From contig CM063501.1 of NCBI GenBank assembly GCA_032207245.1, positions 87,658,808 to 87,722,807 on the forward strand: DNA of 64,000 nt. The letters run 5' to 3'. A program made the position numbers and the translations under genes. Under the pieces are notes generated by a model, which did not search any database, had not been told where the DNA came from, and saw nothing but the letters and a program-made list of their open reading frames with translations. The stretch is from Pardosa pseudoannulata. Taxonomy: Eukaryota > Arthropoda > Arachnida > Araneae > Lycosidae. Shown one piece after another: positions 61,050 to 64,000 of this stretch; positions within the stretch are counted from its first letter, which is position 1; every line of letters begins with the position of its first letter.

Positions 61050-62510
61050 AATACATAGAATGAACTGTAGACACTAATGGATCCATGTACTTTAGTGGTA
61101 AAACTTCTATTTATTGAACATGTTACATATTTTTTCTGCATATACAATTTTCTCTGCAATTTCTCTGCATATTTCTCTGCAACAACAAAATGTTCCACCT
61201 CTTTGTTAAATATTTTACGCATAGCCTGATTTATCAAACCACATTCCTTTTTACAACGGTCATGGTCACAGTGTATTCTTTTAGATGATACTACTCATTG
61301 ATGTCAATGTCCCAGAGGTTTTATTTTTCTTCCTCCCTTACCTTCCTCTTGCCGGTTCGAATCGCATTTGAAAAAACTAGAGCCTTTCACAAGCCTCGTT
61401 TACGTACGAGAACAAGGTTTCTTTTGAAGATACGGAATCTTAGTAAAATGTGACAAAGACGAGCTTTGTGATGTCGTAGATCGGATTGAGGTCTAACGCC
61501 ATAAAGCTACGAAGAGAAAATTACGGAATATGAAACAAAGACATCTTTGACTCAATAAACAATAGCTGCCGCTGATTCAGTTTTTGGCAGATGATATAGA
61601 ATTTTTTTTCTTATTTTTTTCTTATTCGGAAAACCGTCGTTGATTCAGTTCGGTAGGAGGGTTTATTGAGTGTGCAAGTTGAAAGACAGCAAGCATGTGG
61701 TGAAAGAATCTGAAGTTGACTGTTTTACCCTAAATACCTGATCTATTAACTTTTACGTAGTACACTGCAGTGTTAGAATGTAGTTCATGAACAGCCTTGA
61801 GCCACTAAATGGGATATTTTCAATTATTTTTTCTTTTTTTGGAAGGGGTAGACGTTAAGTCAGAATCACCTAAAACTTGGAATATAAGATCATCATGTGA
61901 AGAATTACTAAATATTAGGAAGAACTGCCAGGACATTCAAATTAGTAGTCAGTAACAGAATTACAATACTGTTAGATTCTTAAGTTTAAATACACTTTTT
62001 TATATTTAAATTATGTGAATAATGACTAATTATCTTTATAATCTTATTCTTTTTCCTAAAATTTGTAAGAATTCTAGAATTTTTCTGTGCATGGGGATTT
62101 TTCACAGTATTTTTTAATTTTTCAAATAGTTGCTTAAAGATTATTTTAAAGAAAATTATACATGTATAGTAATTTAATTACCACACCGCGTGTATATGGT
62201 TAATTGAATTGTATTTCTTAACAATTAAACATTTAGTTTTCGAAATTGGATGTTTTCATTTTTGCTCATACAATTATAATAATTTTGTCATTCCCTCTTA
62301 AAAACTGATACCAGATTGTTCGTAGTGGTTTAGTACGTAGTATTAAGTTTTCAAAGCCAGACGGTGTAGAATTGTTTTTCTTTTCATGGGCCATCTAATC
62401 CTGCTGGTAAGATAGTATTTGGCAGTCTCTATCAATGCTTATATCTACCAGCAGCCCTAGAAATTTGAGCACCTGAGTGTATGCATGTCCTGCACACTTA
62501 ATAGCTCCAC
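61050..62510. other. Unannotated stretch
   Basis: No supported feature; a B-box-like CCGGTTCGAATCGC near 61353 has no SINE body around it. Confidence 0.35.
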
Positions 62511-62517
62511 CCGTGTA

Positions 62518-62546
62518 CACACACACACGCACACACACACACACAT
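62518..62546. repeat. (CA)n microsatellite
   Basis: About 14 CA units with one G. Confidence 0.95.
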
Positions 62547-62559
62547 ACATATATACAGT

Positions 62560-62830
62560 CAACCAGATATTGTAGAACTGTACAAGAAAATAGAATTAGA
62601 TTGCCGGGTCATATCCATAGATGTAAAATCTCAGATTCATTAACGAAAGTGACTTTCGCTGGGGTAGAGGGCATTCTGAGACGTGGAAGGCCATGCACAA
62701 GATCGATCGACTGTGTAAAAAGAACTGATAGTAATAGGAGGAAACAGAGAGTGCTGTCATTTAATCAGATTGTCTGGAAGTGACTTGTTGAGACTTCCAT
62801 GGGTCGTACAAGGTGTTGCGTTGATAAAAA
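62560..62830 (+). pseudogene. Non-LTR retrotransposon (LINE) RT C-terminal relic
   Basis: The plus strand reads MPGHIHRCKISDSLTKVTFA, GVEGILRRGRPCTRSIDCVK, then, after a frameshift near 62727, a continuation ending IRLSGSD. The GH..R...LTK..F.G...R.RGRP..RWIDCV pattern is the typical tail just after the reverse transcriptase domain in many arthropod LINEs. Here Arg replaces the conserved Met after GH.., and Ser replaces Trp of RWID. It is a 5'-truncated, broken fragment. Confidence 0.55.
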
Positions 62831-62834
62831 ATTA

Positions 62835-63755
62835 TACAGATACAGAACTTTCAGTTTCATAAACAGACATTAATATTCTGGTCATCTACCCCAGAATTTT
62901 TTTTATCGTACTAACTTTAAATATAGATTAAATGCCAATTCTAACAATTAAGATTTTTTTAAAAAATATGTTCAAATGTTAAATACTTCAATGTAAAAAT
63001 TTTAAGTTTATTTTCCATAAGTTTTCTGTTGAATGCAAAAGTATACGGCACAGTTATTTTAACCTCCCCACATACAGTAGTTCATGCCTTTAATGTCTTT
63101 CACTAGTGTTCATGTTTGACGTTTTTCAAAGGACACCACGCCCTGCCCTCTTTTTTTTAGTGCGGATGCGCCCTACCCATTTCCGAATAAATTTACTTTG
63201 CACCCTGTATTTTTTCAACACAAAAAATGTCTTTTTGGGAAAAGGAGAACACTTGGAAGGAAGACGCAACGTATAATATATGCTTTACTGACCAATAGTT
63301 TCCGTATTGCTAACAAAAAGTATCATTTTTACTCAATAGAAAAGTGTCTTTTCACTTGACTAAAACTGTCCTTTATGATAAACGTATCCTGCCTCTTTTA
63401 AAAGAAATGTGAACACTAACTTTCACAGTATAAATGCAACACTTTAGCTCCTGATATCATTTAAATAGATGGTCAATATTAGATTATGGGCAAAAGTACA
63501 CCTCCTACGCTCTTGCAACTGAAATGAGATACTGTAAAAATGGAATTAAAATTCAGACTAACAATATGTTTAATTTAAAATTTTATAATTAGTATGAAAT
63601 AGTCAATCCTGTATAGAACAAGACTTTCTCAAATTTTTTCTCTCTATTCTTCAAAATGATAAGAATTTATTATATTGAATTATATTACTTCATTTCTATT
63701 TAAAAATGGACTTTTTACTAACTAAACTTCTATTTATCAGTAGGATCTTGGTTCC
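62835..63755. other. AT-rich unannotated stretch
   Basis: No supported feature. Confidence 0.35.
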
Positions 63756-63756
63756 G

Positions 63757-63757
<1 letters not shown>

Positions 63758-63845
<88 letters not shown>
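63758..63845. repeat. (TA)n microsatellite
   Basis: About 43 TA units. Confidence 0.98.
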
Positions 63846-63846
<1 letters not shown>

Positions 63847-64000
63847 TTATTGGGTGCATCAAGTTTCATTAATATCCTCATGTGTTTCAGCAATAAGTAT
63901 TATTTAGGAAATGTTTCTTTCAAATATTTATTTTTGCCAGATCGGGTTATTGTCTAACTTTCCAAGTTACATGATTATTTGGTAAAGTCTAAGTAGACAG

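Overview
The window looks like intron or intergenic DNA from an arthropod, most likely a spider. It is AT-rich, has very low coding density and is packed with transposable elements (TEs). The spider call is inference: it rests on the resemblance of the Tc1-like transposase, the Ty3/Gypsy gag-pol proteins and the tRNA-derived SINEs to families I associate with araneid and nephilid genomes. There are no bacterial-type operons, rRNA genes or CRISPR arrays, and no complete host protein-coding gene.

Layout. 1-250: a hAT-type terminus. 1912-2703 and 10097-10867: two copies of one LTR family, both solo; the second has a perfect 5-bp target duplication. 2750-8573: a diverged tandem duplication; unit A carries a complete but broken Tc1-like transposon (4542-6043), and unit B carries an LTR-like insert flanked by 168-bp direct repeats. 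11002-11614: a candidate piggyBac-type element between TTAA sites. 11905-17237: a nearly complete Ty3/Gypsy retrotransposon on the minus strand, disabled by one nonsense codon and one frameshift, with its 3' end lost in a 100-N assembly gap. 17640-19690: a transposase remnant, a candidate hAT-like MITE and a cluster of SINEs. 19757-23197: a non-autonomous Helitron with both termini.

24473-24695 is a possible host exon. 29293-29491 is a piggyBac-type MITE with TTAA duplications. About 30430-30965 is a foldback element, and 32504-33695 a decayed Tc1-like element. 38909-41339 is a nest of inverted repeats around a mariner-type element with 5'-CAGGGT termini. 44533-44742 (minus) is the clearest candidate host exon: the first exon of a THAP zinc-finger protein, with a CRE site upstream. 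46481-47608 is a Ginger-like element with long inverted repeats rich in GTCGAC. 47775-49093 contains three copies of an unclassified repeat, two of which form a roughly 360-bp near-perfect inverted repeat bounded by (TA)n. 53560-54010 is a 165-bp tandem repeat, 54190-54530 a Tigger/pogo remnant, and 62560-62830 a LINE reverse-transcriptase tail. A 600-bp segment occurs at both 37195-37800 and 59385-60065. About twenty long (TA)n tracts, often joined to (CA)n or (TG)n, punctuate the window, and several TE ends abut them.

Functionally there is no pathway here. The recognisable proteins are transposases and a retroelement polyprotein, all broken. The host signal is limited to the THAP exon and one or two weaker exon-like islands.
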